Positions 31,437 through 38,517 of a DNA stretch of 44,569 nucleotides are shown here, one piece after another. Position 1 is the first letter of the stretch, and every line of letters starts with the position of its first letter. Both the position numbers and the translations under genes were made by a program. The notes below the pieces were generated by a model that was given only the letters and a program-made list of their open reading frames with translations, was not told the origin of the DNA and searched no databases. Source of the DNA: an uncultured Streptococcus sp. (lineage in GTDB: Bacteria; Bacillota; Bacilli; Lactobacillales; Streptococcaceae); the NCBI RefSeq assembly GCF_901875575.1, contig NZ_CABFMF010000007.1, forward strand, positions 1 through 44,569, given 5' to 3'.

Positions 31437-32822
31437 CTATCTCACCTCCCCTTGAGTATTGCTACTCTGAGATGTGAGCGGTTTGGTGATAGTCACTTCT
31501 TTCACATGACTGAGACCCTGACTAGTCATCTCAATCCAATAATCAACCACAGAGATCAAAGGATCTAAACGATGTGTAATCATCAGAAAACTTCTTCCTT
31601 GACTTCTCTCCTCCAGTATCCACTGACAAAAATAGTTGCAAGCTCTATCATCCAAACCTGCAAAAGGTTCATCCAGCAAGATCACAGAAGCCTTGCTGGT
31701 CAAGATGGTCAAGAGCTGGAGAATCTTTTGCTGGCCACCACTTAATTGATAGGGACTCTTATCAAGTTCCTTCTCCAGATCAAAATATCGTAAGGCTTGA
31801 AGAATACGCTGATTTCTTTCAGAATCAGGTCCGTCTAATTGAAGTTCCTCTCGCAGACTAACTCGGATAAACTGTTTCTCAGCCTCCTGAACAACACCCG
31901 TCAGGTCACGGTACAAACTCTTTTTCTTTTTCAGGACTGTCCCCCTCCACGTAATGCGCCCTTTATACTTCTGAAACTGTAGAATGGAGCGAAAAAGGGT
32001 TGATTTCCCAACACCATTATCACCTAAGATACAGGAAATCCCTTGGTAGAACGTGAAATCTGCAGTTGAAAAGAGGGGGCGATTATCCAGCTCACAAGTT
32101 GTTCTATCCATGTGGAATAGTTCTGGGCTAGAAGCAACTTCCTTTGAAGCAACCTGTGTCGTCTCAGAGGTAGGAATTTGAAACACTTCCCTTAGTTGTC
32201 CGTCTCTTAGCTCCACCATATGGTCGATATAGGCTTCATAATCAGATAAATCATGGTCGCACAAAATAACTGTCTTCCCATCAGAGACCAATTCTTTTAA
32301 AATCTCCAAGATCTCTATCCTGCTCTTACGGTCAATGGAAGCGAAGGGCTCATCCAAGAGATAGACCCTAGGATTCATAGCAAAGAGAACTGCCAAAGCA
32401 GCCTTTTGCTTTTCCCCTCCTGATAAGTGATGGATAGGACGGTGCAAGATTTCCTTGCAACGACATTGCTGGACCACCTCTGCTATTTTAGAATCAATTT
32501 CCTGAACGGGATGCCCAATATTTTCCAAGGTAAAAATCAGCTCCTCAAACAAGCTCTCCATGGTAAATTGATGATTGGGGTTTTGAAAGAGAATCCCAAC
32601 TGTCTGAACCCTTTCCGTAATTGAAAGTTTACTCAGCTCAATCCCATCTATAAGAACCTGACCACTATAGGGTAAGGCACTGAGTTGAGCAATGATTTGA
32701 AAAAGAGTTGATTTACCCGAACCACTTTTTCCAACCAATAAAGTAAAGGCTTGGGACTGAAATGTAAAATCAAACGGCTTTGTGAAAGAGGGATAGACAA
32801 TCCCCTTCAGTTCCACCCCCAT
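31437..32822 (-). CDS. ECF transporter ATPase, two ABC domains fused (YkoD-like)
   Basis: A 461-residue protein with two ABC ATPase domains in one chain. Domain 1: Walker A LLVGKSGSGKST (about 28-39), signature LSGGEKQ, Walker B VYLLDEPFASID. Domain 2: Walker A ILGDNGVGKST (about 262-272), signature LSGGQQK, Walker B VILLDEPFAGLD. The fused form takes the place of separate EcfA1 and EcfA2 and is typical of YkoD. It is one base from ykoE and from the T-component gene, so all three are coupled. Confidence 0.93.
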   Translation of the reverse strand: MGVELKGIVYPSFTKPFDFTFQSQAFTLLVGKSGSGKSTLFQIIAQLSALPYSGQVLIDGIELSKLSITERVQTVGILFQNPNHQFTMESLFEELIFTLENIGHPVQEIDSKIAEVVQQCRCKEILHRPIHHLSGGEKQKAALAVLFAMNPRVYLLDEPFASIDRKSRIEILEILKELVSDGKTVILCDHDLSDYEAYIDHMVELRDGQLREVFQIPTSETTQVASKEVASSPELFHMDRTTCELDNRPLFSTADFTFYQGISCILGDNGVGKSTLFRSILQFQKYKGRITWRGTVLKKKKSLYRDLTGVVQEAEKQFIRVSLREELQLDGPDSERNQRILQALRYFDLEKELDKSPYQLSGGQQKILQLLTILTSKASVILLDEPFAGLDDRACNYFCQWILEERSQGRSFLMITHRLDPLISVVDYWIEMTSQGLSHVKEVTITKPLTSQSSNTQGEVR

Positions 32823-33383
32823 CTATGCCTTGCCCCCAGCTGCAAACTGATGATAGAGTTTGACAATGGCACGAACCAAGATGGTACAGAAGAAAAAGAC
32901 GGAAATAAAACGTACCACAAGCAAGGAAAGGACAAAAGGAAGGGAGAAGGCGTAGTAACCTAACTTAATGTATTCATAGACAAAGCTAACAAGCGTAATC
33001 CCAATACTATTAGCAGTTAGAGAGAGCCAACTTTCATAGCGATTTTTGGTTACGATAAAACCAAGTTCACTTCCCAAACCTTGAACCAAGCCAGACAAAA
33101 GGGCACCTAGACCGAATTGGCTACCATAAAGGACTTCAGCAAGAGCAGCTAGCACTTCTCCAATCGTTGCACTTCCAACCCTTGGAACAAAGATAGCAGC
33201 GATGGGCGCAGCCATACACCAAAGGCCAAACAATATTTCATTGGCAAAAGCTTGTAAACCTAATGGTGTCAATAAAAGAGTCAAAATATTAAATAAATAT
33301 CCTGAACCCACAAAAACGCCACCAAAAAAGATAGACAAGAAAGCAAGTAAGATAACATCTTTTAAACGCCACTTTTCAAACAT
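32823..33383 (-). CDS. HMP/thiamine ECF transporter S component (YkoE-like)
   Basis: A 186-residue integral membrane protein of the YkoE family with about five hydrophobic segments: MFEKWRLKDVILLAFLSIFFGG start, LFGLWCMAAPIAAIFVPRVGSATIGEVLAA middle (core VPRVGSATIGE), and SLTANSIGITLVSFVYEY. The start at 33383 follows AAAAGGAGTTTTT; an in-frame ATG at 33410 adds 9 residues without a ribosome site. First gene of the operon under a TPP riboswitch. Substrate, HMP or thiamine, is known for YkoE only by comparative genomics. Confidence 0.9.
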   Translation of the reverse strand: MFEKWRLKDVILLAFLSIFFGGVFVGSGYLFNILTLLLTPLGLQAFANEILFGLWCMAAPIAAIFVPRVGSATIGEVLAALAEVLYGSQFGLGALLSGLVQGLGSELGFIVTKNRYESWLSLTANSIGITLVSFVYEYIKLGYYAFSLPFVLSLLVVRFISVFFFCTILVRAIVKLYHQFAAGGKA

Positions 33384-33460
33384 AAAAACTCCTTTTAGAC
33401 AATTGGGCATTTAAGAGAGACTACCATCATACTCTGCATCTAGTCTATCTAGTAAAAATA

Positions 33461-33492
33461 AAAACTCTAATTACACACAAGAATTAGAGTTT
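33461..33492 (-). terminator. Riboswitch-controlled terminator before ykoE
   Basis: On the minus strand AAACTCTAATT-loop-AATTAGAGTTT (11 bp) followed by TTTATTTTTA. It lies between the TPP aptamer and ykoE, as expected for transcription attenuation. Confidence 0.88.
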
Positions 33493-33540
33493 CGCTTACA
33501 AAATTAGATGGTTTTTTCTTTCTCAAGAAAAAACTATTCA

Positions 33541-33606
33541 CATTTCCCTTCGACAGTACTAACTGTAGCAGGTTCAATGGGTATCATCTCAGCCTAAAGC
33601 ACCCCA
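33541..33606 (-). ncRNA. TPP riboswitch of the ykoEDC-thi operon
   Basis: Read on the minus strand: GGGGTGCTTTAGGCTGAGA, then TACCCATTGAACCTGC, TACAGTTAGTACTG and TCGAAGGGAA; all thi-box elements are present. It differs from the second copy at 36997-37062 at about four positions, and even the flanks (AAAGACATTTG before it) are shared. Confidence 0.95.
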
Positions 33607-33634
33607 AATGTCTTTATTATTTAATTATATAATT

Positions 33635-33663
33635 ATTTTAACAGACGATTTATTATAGTTCAA
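33635..33663 (-). promoter_or_regulatory. Promoter of the ykoEDC-thi operon
   Basis: On the minus strand TTGAAC (33658-33663), 17-bp spacer, TAAAAT (33635-33640); start point about 20 bases before the aptamer. Confidence 0.65.
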
Positions 33664-33708
33664 GGAATTGAACTGAAAATAAGCTAGCCCGTTCTATTGT
33701 AGTAAAAT

Positions 33709-33793
33709 CGCTAAGTCAACCATACAAAATGACCTATGCACATTTGAAGGATAAAAACTCAGCTTAGCGAGTAAGAGAATCCTATTGACTTAG
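33709..33793. repeat. Nested inverted repeats after thiE copy 2
   Basis: CGCTAAGTCAA (33709-33719) can pair with TTGACTTAG (33785-33793, 9 bp) or with CTTAGCG (33763-33769, 7 bp), two exclusive folds. On the minus strand ACTC-GCTAAGCT-GAGTTTTT lies inside and may end the tenA-thiM-thiE transcript. It might also be the edge of a lost mobile element; no transposase remains. Confidence 0.4.
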
Positions 33794-33811
33794 AATGCAA
33801 GGATACAAAAA

Positions 33812-34444
33812 TTAAAATTGATCACTCATTTCTCGAACAGTTTTCTCTACATTTTTAGAGTAGGAAATCGCTGAAATGATTGAAACACCGTCAACATTGG
33901 TCTTCATAATGTCTTTAATATGTTGCGTCTGTATCCCACCAATTGCAACTAAGGGCATTTGTGGTAATAGCTTTCTCATGACTTCAAGTCCTTCATAGCC
34001 TATAGCGCCACCAGCATCATCTTTTGACTGGGTATCAAATACAGGACCAACACCAACATAATCTACATATTCGACTTTTGATTGTTGAAATTCTGCCTCG
34101 TTTTTTATAGAAAGACCAATTATTTTATCTGGCATCAATTTTCTAATTTCATCAACACCAAGATCATCCTGTCCTACATGTACTCCGTCAGCATCTATCT
34201 CTAATGCTAACTCAATATCATCATTAACAATAAATGGAACATTGTATTTTCTACAAAGATCCTGTAGTTTAATTGCTAATTCGACTTTTTCTTTACCTTC
34301 TAAGGCTACCTTACCTTTTTCACGAAATTGAAATAAGGTTATACCACCTTTTAAGGCTTCCTCGACGACTGTATATAAATCTTTTCCTTGGCAAGTAGTC
34401 GTTCCACAAATAAAATATAGTTTTAGTAATTCTTTATGAAACAT
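33812..34444 (-). CDS. thiE: Thiamine-phosphate synthase (copy 2)
   Basis: A 210-residue ThiE paralogue with all motifs: LYFICGTTTCQGKDL start, ITLFQFREKGK near 34-44, PFIVNDDIELALEIDADGVHVGQDD near 70-94 (core VNDDIELALEIDADGVHVG), YVGVGPVFDTQSKDDAG near 130-146, and LVAIGGIQTQHI. It follows thiM copy 2 by one base. Its codon use is visibly more AT-rich than that of copy 1, which suggests a different origin of the second cassette (inference). Confidence 0.95.
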   Translation of the reverse strand: MFHKELLKLYFICGTTTCQGKDLYTVVEEALKGGITLFQFREKGKVALEGKEKVELAIKLQDLCRKYNVPFIVNDDIELALEIDADGVHVGQDDLGVDEIRKLMPDKIIGLSIKNEAEFQQSKVEYVDYVGVGPVFDTQSKDDAGGAIGYEGLEVMRKLLPQMPLVAIGGIQTQHIKDIMKTNVDGVSIISAISYSKNVEKTVREMSDQF

Positions 34445-34445
34445 C

Positions 34446-35228
34446 TTACTTCACTCTTTTGAATTCATTTACATCTTCATCTGTAATCTCGTATAAGGCA
34501 TTTATAAATTCCACTTTAAAGGTACCTGGAAGATGTCCATTTGGACGTTTTTCTGCCATTTCTCCAGCGATATTGTAAACCAACATAGCAGTTTCTAAAG
34601 ATTTCAATTCTTGACCTTTTTCTAGTCCGATAAAGCTTGCTACTACAGCACCTAATAAACATCCTGTCCCAATGACTTTTGGCATCATAGCACTACCATT
34701 ATGAATCGTTACCACTTCTCCATTTACCGCAATGGCATCCACTTCACCTGTTACTACAATTGGAATATGAAACTTAGCGTTGGCCGCTAGAGCAATTTCG
34801 TCAATATTATCCACACCAGCACTATCTACTCCTTTAGATGCCACATTTATTCCCACTAAAGAAGCAATCTCGCCAGCATTTCCTCTAATCGCTGCGAGTT
34901 TGTAATTATTTATTAAATCTTCGGATACTTTTTTTCTATAAGATCCTGCTCCACAAGCTACTGGATCTAATACTGCAGGGACATTATATTTTTCAGCAAT
35001 TTTTAGTGCCTCTTGGTACAGCTTCCAATTATCATCCGTTAAAGTCCCAATGTTAATCAATAATCCTCCAGCATACTTTAATAGATCTTCTAAGTCTGCT
35101 GGAAACTCACTCATGGCTGGTGAGGCACCCAGTGCTACTAATCCATTTGCTGTAAAGTTTTTTACAACATCATTGGTGATACAGATTACTAATGGTGCTT
35201 TTTCTTTTAATAATTTTAAACTTGTCAT
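34446..35228 (-). CDS. thiM: Hydroxyethylthiazole kinase (copy 2)
   Basis: A 260-residue ThiM with the standard motifs: CITNDVVKNFTANGLVALGASPAMSE near the start, VLDPVACGAGSYRKK near 85-99, and the catalytic VIGTGCLLGAVVASFIG near 185-201 (the GTGC anion hole kept, unlike copy 1). ATG 35228 follows AAGAAAGGAAATAA; a two-codon ATG-ACA-TGA starting 4 bases earlier overlaps this start out of frame. A 117-base gap with no clear promoter separates it from tenA copy 2. Confidence 0.94.
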   Translation of the reverse strand: MTSLKLLKEKAPLVICITNDVVKNFTANGLVALGASPAMSEFPADLEDLLKYAGGLLINIGTLTDDNWKLYQEALKIAEKYNVPAVLDPVACGAGSYRKKVSEDLINNYKLAAIRGNAGEIASLVGINVASKGVDSAGVDNIDEIALAANAKFHIPIVVTGEVDAIAVNGEVVTIHNGSAMMPKVIGTGCLLGAVVASFIGLEKGQELKSLETAMLVYNIAGEMAEKRPNGHLPGTFKVEFINALYEITDEDVNEFKRVK

Positions 35229-35345
35229 GTCATTTATTTCCTTTCTTACTTTATCTTTTGACAGATTTGTCTTCGTTTCCTCTGTACTAACTTACAATAA
35301 CTAAGCTAGTTCTTTTTTATTTGTTTTTAAACAGTTATCTTGTCT

Positions 35346-36026
35346 TTATTTATTTCCCTTCAAATCATAGCCAATATCAAAAAAAGATAATTCTAAAGCA
35401 ACTGCTTGATTCCATCGTTTCTGAAGTTCTGTCAAATCTTCTCGACCTTTCCCGACACGATTGAGTTCGTCAACCAGAAATTGAACCCACTCTGCAAAGA
35501 AAGAACCTCTGTGAAGATTAATCCATTCTTGATGAAGATAACTTTCAGGTAGAGGCAAATCTTTAGAACCCCAGTCTAAATAGAGACCTTCTGCAATCAC
35601 CAACATGACTAAAAGTTGAGCGTAGTCTGATGAAGCCACAGCAGAATACATAAGCTCCTGAAAGGCTTTTGTTACAGGATGCAAGGTCACCTCTAGATAG
35701 TCTTTTTCTGACACTTTTAATTCCCTAAAAGCCTTTTGGAAATAACCGTCTTCATCTGCTTCAAGAAAGCCTAGTTGCTTGGCAAAACGGAGCTTGGATT
35801 CTAGTTTATCAGCATGAGCTACACAGGCACCAAGCATGGATAGAAAGGCATCAAAGAAATGATAATCTTGGATCAGGTATTCTTTTAAAACCTCATTCTC
35901 AATTGTCCCCTCAAAAAGTTCCTTGACAAAACGATGATTGACGGCAGCCTGCCAATCATCTTGACTCCTTTTTAACAATCTTCCAACCGTCAATCCTGGT
36001 TGAAATGCATAGTCTTGTGTTTCCAT
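35346..36026 (-). CDS. tenA: TenA-family protein (no catalytic Cys; TenA_E-like)
   Basis: A 226-residue TenA-fold protein: QDYHFFDAFLSMLGACVAHAD near 51-71, and ELMYSAVASSDYAQLLVMLVIAEGLYLDWG near 127-156 (core VIAEGLYLDWG). At the place where TenA of copy 1 has CPWLYHDIG it has EGLYLDWG, without Cys, as in the TenA_E class, which is thought to act on N-formyl or other pyrimidine breakdown products. It is first in the tenA-thiM-thiE set, behind a 1-kb leader with a TPP riboswitch, terminator and giant BOX element. The short stretch 36027-36146 between gene and BOX has nothing else recognisable. Confidence 0.88.
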   Translation of the reverse strand: METQDYAFQPGLTVGRLLKRSQDDWQAAVNHRFVKELFEGTIENEVLKEYLIQDYHFFDAFLSMLGACVAHADKLESKLRFAKQLGFLEADEDGYFQKAFRELKVSEKDYLEVTLHPVTKAFQELMYSAVASSDYAQLLVMLVIAEGLYLDWGSKDLPLPESYLHQEWINLHRGSFFAEWVQFLVDELNRVGKGREDLTELQKRWNQAVALELSFFDIGYDLKGNK

Positions 36027-36146
36027 ATTTACTTCTCCTCTCTTTACTTGTTAGTAATTAATAAAACACCAAGAGATACCAAGCAAAATCGTAATTCCAC
36101 TTGATCCTTTTAAAGAACATAGAGGGCATTTGCAGAGAGCTACCTA

Positions 36147-36884
36147 ATACTCTTCGAAAATCTCTTCAAACCACGTCAGCTTCGCCTTGCCGTAGATATA
36201 TGTTACTGACTTCGTCAGTTCTATCCATAACCTCAAAACAGTGTTTTGAGCTGACTCCGTCAGTTCTATCCACAACCTCAAAACAGTGTTTTGAGCTGAC
36301 TCCGTCAGTTCTATCCACAACCTCAAAATAGTATTTTGAGCTGACTCCGTCAGTCTTATCTACAACCTCAAAGCAGTGCTTTGAGCTGACTCCGTCAGTT
36401 CTATCTGCAACCTCAAAATAGTATTTTGAGCTGACTTCGTCAGTTCTATCCACAACCTCAAAACAGTGTTTTGAGCTGACTTCGTCAGTTCTATCCATAA
36501 CCTCAAAACAGTGTTTTGAGCTGACTCCGTCAGTTCTATCCACAACCTCAAAACAGTGTTTTGAGCTGACTCCGTCAGTTCTATCCACAACCTCAAAATA
36601 GTATTTTGAGCTGACTCCGTCAGTCTTATCTACAACCTCAAAGCAGTGCTTTGAGCTGACTCCGTCAGTTCTATCTGCAACCTCAAAATAGTATTTTGAG
36701 CTGACTTCGTCAGTTCTATCCACAACCTCAAAACAGTGTTTTGAGCTGACTTCGTCAGTTCTATCCATAACCTCAAAACAGTGTTTTGAGCTGACTCCGT
36801 CAGTCTTATCTACAACCTCAAAGCAGTGCTTTGAGCAACCTGCGGCTAGCTTCCTAGTTTGCTCTTTGATTTTCATTGAGTATA
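36147..36884 (+). repeat. Giant BOX element: boxA, 14 boxB, boxC
   Basis: BoxA (36147-36207) contains CGTCAGCTTCGCCTTGCCGT, boxC (36838-36884) runs from ACCTGCGGCTAGCTTCC to TTTTCATTGAGTAT, and the ends match as ATACTC..GAGTAT. Between them lie 14 contiguous 45-bp boxB units (36208-36837). Each has two stems: CTGAC-TYC-GTCAG and CTCAAAAC-AGT-GTTTTGAG. Units 1-6 are repeated base for base as units 7-12, and unit 13 equals unit 1; unit 14 is like unit 4. BOX elements usually have few boxB units, so this is exceptionally long. It is inserted between the TPP-riboswitch terminator and tenA, so it is transcribed (as the complement) when the switch is on. Confidence 0.97.
36166..36876 (-). other. 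Open frame through the BOX array (probably not a gene)
   Basis: Because each boxB unit is 45 bases and lacks stops in this frame, a 236-codon frame runs through the array on the strand transcribed for tenA, with a 15-residue repeat of the type SSKHCFEVVDRTDGV. The ATG lies in boxC (TCAATGAAAATC) without a ribosome site. I regard it as a by-product of the repeat, but it is in the tenA leader and could be translated at low level. Confidence 0.3.
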
Positions 36885-36911
36885 AACAAGTCTATCCAGT
36901 TTTATATAAAC

Positions 36912-36946
36912 AAAAAAACTCCAATTACAAACGAAAATTAGAGTTT
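36912..36946 (-). terminator. Riboswitch-controlled terminator before tenA copy 2
   Basis: On the minus strand AAACTCTAATT-loop-AATTGGAGTTT (11 bp, one G-T) followed by TTTTTTG. It corresponds to the terminator at 33461-33492. Confidence 0.88.
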
Positions 36947-36996
36947 AGGTTACAAGATTAGACGGTTCATTTCTGTATTTGAAAAAAACCATTTCA

Positions 36997-37062
36997 CATT
37001 TCCCTTCGCCAGTCTTAACTGTATCAGGTTCAATGGGTATCATCTCAGCCTAAAGCACCCCA
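36997..37062 (-). ncRNA. TPP riboswitch of the tenA-thiM-thiE set
   Basis: Read on the minus strand: GGGGTGCTTTAGGCTGAGA, TACCCATTGAACCTGA, TACAGTTAAGACTGG and CGAAGGGAA. All core thi-box elements are kept. It is nearly identical to the copy at 33541-33606, including flanking bases, so one leader was probably copied from the other. Confidence 0.95.
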
Positions 37063-37090
37063 AATGTCTTTATTATTTAATTACTGCACC

Positions 37091-37119
37091 AGTATAGCAA
37101 AAAATGAAAGCCCTAGCAA
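37091..37119 (-). promoter_or_regulatory. Promoter of the tenA-thiM-thiE set
   Basis: On the minus strand TTGCTA (37114-37119), 17-bp spacer, TATACT (37091-37096) with TGC before it (extended -10). Confidence 0.75.
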
Positions 37120-37183
37120 GATATTTAACCGAAAAATATATTTATATAGATTTTCTAGCGATTTATTTTTCCTATACACAAAG

Positions 37184-37207
37184 AAAAACCTCCACACTTA
37201 GTGGAGG
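37184..37207 (-). terminator. Lactate oxidase terminator
   Basis: CCTCCAC-TAAGT-GTGGAGG followed by TTTTT on the minus strand. Confidence 0.92.
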
Positions 37208-37219
37208 CAATCTGTTTTA

Positions 37220-38356
37220 TCAATACAATTTTAAGTCACGAGAATCAACTGGGAAACTTGGGTTATATGGATTGTGACGTAGTTTAAAGTGTTTAACATC
37301 TTCAATGGTCTGAGTTCCAGACAATTGCATGACTGTCTTCAATTCCGCATTCAAGTGTTCAAAGACTTGACGTACACCAACACTACCACCAAGAGCTAGA
37401 CCATAAATAACTGGGCGTCCAATGGCTACTAAGTCTGCTCCAGAAGCCAGGGCTTTAAAAACATGTTGTCCACGACGAATACCAGAGTCAAAGACGATTG
37501 GAACACGTTTATCAACTGCTTCAGCGACTTCTTGAAGCGAGTCAAAAGCAGCTGGTCCACCATCGATTTGACGACCACCGTGGTTGGTTACCCAGATACC
37601 AGAAGCTCCCGCAGCAAGCGAACGTTCAACATCCTCACGGCATTGTGGTCCCTTGACATAAACAGGCAGTCCTGAGTACTCAGCGATAAATTCTACGTCG
37701 CGTGGAGACAAGCGTTGTTTAGCTGATTTGTAAACAAAATCCATTGATTTACCAGCACCTTCTGGCAGGTATTCTTCAACAATCGGCATGCCAACTGGGA
37801 AGACAAAACCATTACGCTTATCTACTTCACGATTGCCCCCTACAGTAGCATCTGCCGTCAAGACAATCGCTTTATACCCTTCAGCCTTCACACGGTCCAT
37901 GATGTGGCGGTTGATACCGTCATCCTTACTAAAGTAAAATTGGAACCAATGAGGTGTCCCTTGAAGGGCTTCTGTAATTTCTGGAAGATCGACAGTAGAG
38001 TAAGAACTGGTTGTATAGAGGGAACCAAACTCGTGAACACCACGCGCAGTCGCCACTTCACCCTGTTCATTTGCTAATTTATGAGCCGCAACAGGTGCCA
38101 TAATGATTGGTGAAGACAATTTTTCACCTGCAAATTCAATCTCTGTACTTGGATTTTCAACATCGCAGAGCGTATGAGGAACGATGAGTTTGTGGTTAAA
38201 GGCACGGATATTCTCCCGTAAAGTGAAAGTATCCTCCGCCCCACTAGCGATATAGCCAAAGGCTGCTTTAGGAATAACTTGTTGCGCCATGGGCTCCAAA
38301 TCATAGGTATTAATAAAATCTACATGACCTTCTGCATTGCTTGTTTTGTATGACAT
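37220..38356 (-). CDS. lctO: L-lactate oxidase
   Basis: A 378-residue FMN-dependent alpha-hydroxy-acid oxidase: L-lactate + O2 gives pyruvate + H2O2. FMN/active-site motifs: FGYIASGAEDTFTLRENIRAF near 29-49 (core YIASGAEDTFTLREN), PIIMAPVAAHKLAN, and the catalytic His259 in WVTNHGGRQIDGGPA; IVFDSGIRRGQHVFKALASGAD binds the phosphate (core DSGIRRGQHV). Cytoplasmic. Together with SpxB it forms a lactate to pyruvate to acetyl phosphate route that makes two H2O2. It has its own promoter and a cre-like site. Confidence 0.96.
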   Translation of the reverse strand: MSYKTSNAEGHVDFINTYDLEPMAQQVIPKAAFGYIASGAEDTFTLRENIRAFNHKLIVPHTLCDVENPSTEIEFAGEKLSSPIIMAPVAAHKLANEQGEVATARGVHEFGSLYTTSSYSTVDLPEITEALQGTPHWFQFYFSKDDGINRHIMDRVKAEGYKAIVLTADATVGGNREVDKRNGFVFPVGMPIVEEYLPEGAGKSMDFVYKSAKQRLSPRDVEFIAEYSGLPVYVKGPQCREDVERSLAAGASGIWVTNHGGRQIDGGPAAFDSLQEVAEAVDKRVPIVFDSGIRRGQHVFKALASGADLVAIGRPVIYGLALGGSVGVRQVFEHLNAELKTVMQLSGTQTIEDVKHFKLRHNPYNPSFPVDSRDLKLY

Positions 38357-38373
38357 AAAATGCCCTCCCTAAT

Positions 38374-38390
38374 AAGTAAGCGTTTTCTTT
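38374..38390. promoter_or_regulatory. cre-like site before lctO
   Basis: On the minus strand AAAGAAAACGCTTACTT, close to the spxB site (ATGAAAACGCTTTTAG): the core GAAAACGCTT is shared. It has two mismatches to the cre consensus and lies in the leader about 20-35 bases before the ATG. Confidence 0.6.
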
Positions 38391-38405
38391 GTATGTTACA
38401 AAAAT

Positions 38406-38434
38406 ATCTTAACTCTTTTTTCAAAACTTTTCAA
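38406..38434 (-). promoter_or_regulatory. lctO promoter
   Basis: On the minus strand TTGAAA (38429-38434), 17-bp spacer, TAAGAT (38406-38411). Confidence 0.65.
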
Positions 38435-38517
38435 ATATTTTGTTTGGAAATTTCAGAAAGATTCGAACTATGATAAACAATCCTTATAAGGGCAATAAAA
38501 AATAGATATTATCCAAG

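Noticed and set aside
36144..36596. Additional repeat-coded frames (60 and 78 codons) in the BOX array
   Set aside because: They are second frames through the same 45-base units, lack ribosome sites and show only repeat-driven openness.
36208..36837. Regular 45-bp repeats that look like a CRISPR array
   Set aside because: The units are contiguous with no unique spacers, flanked by boxA and boxC, and no cas genes are present; it is a BOX element.
33535..37062. A direct repeat of about 80 bp that could be an insertion-sequence end
   Set aside because: It is the pair of TPP riboswitch leaders; all thi-box elements are present.
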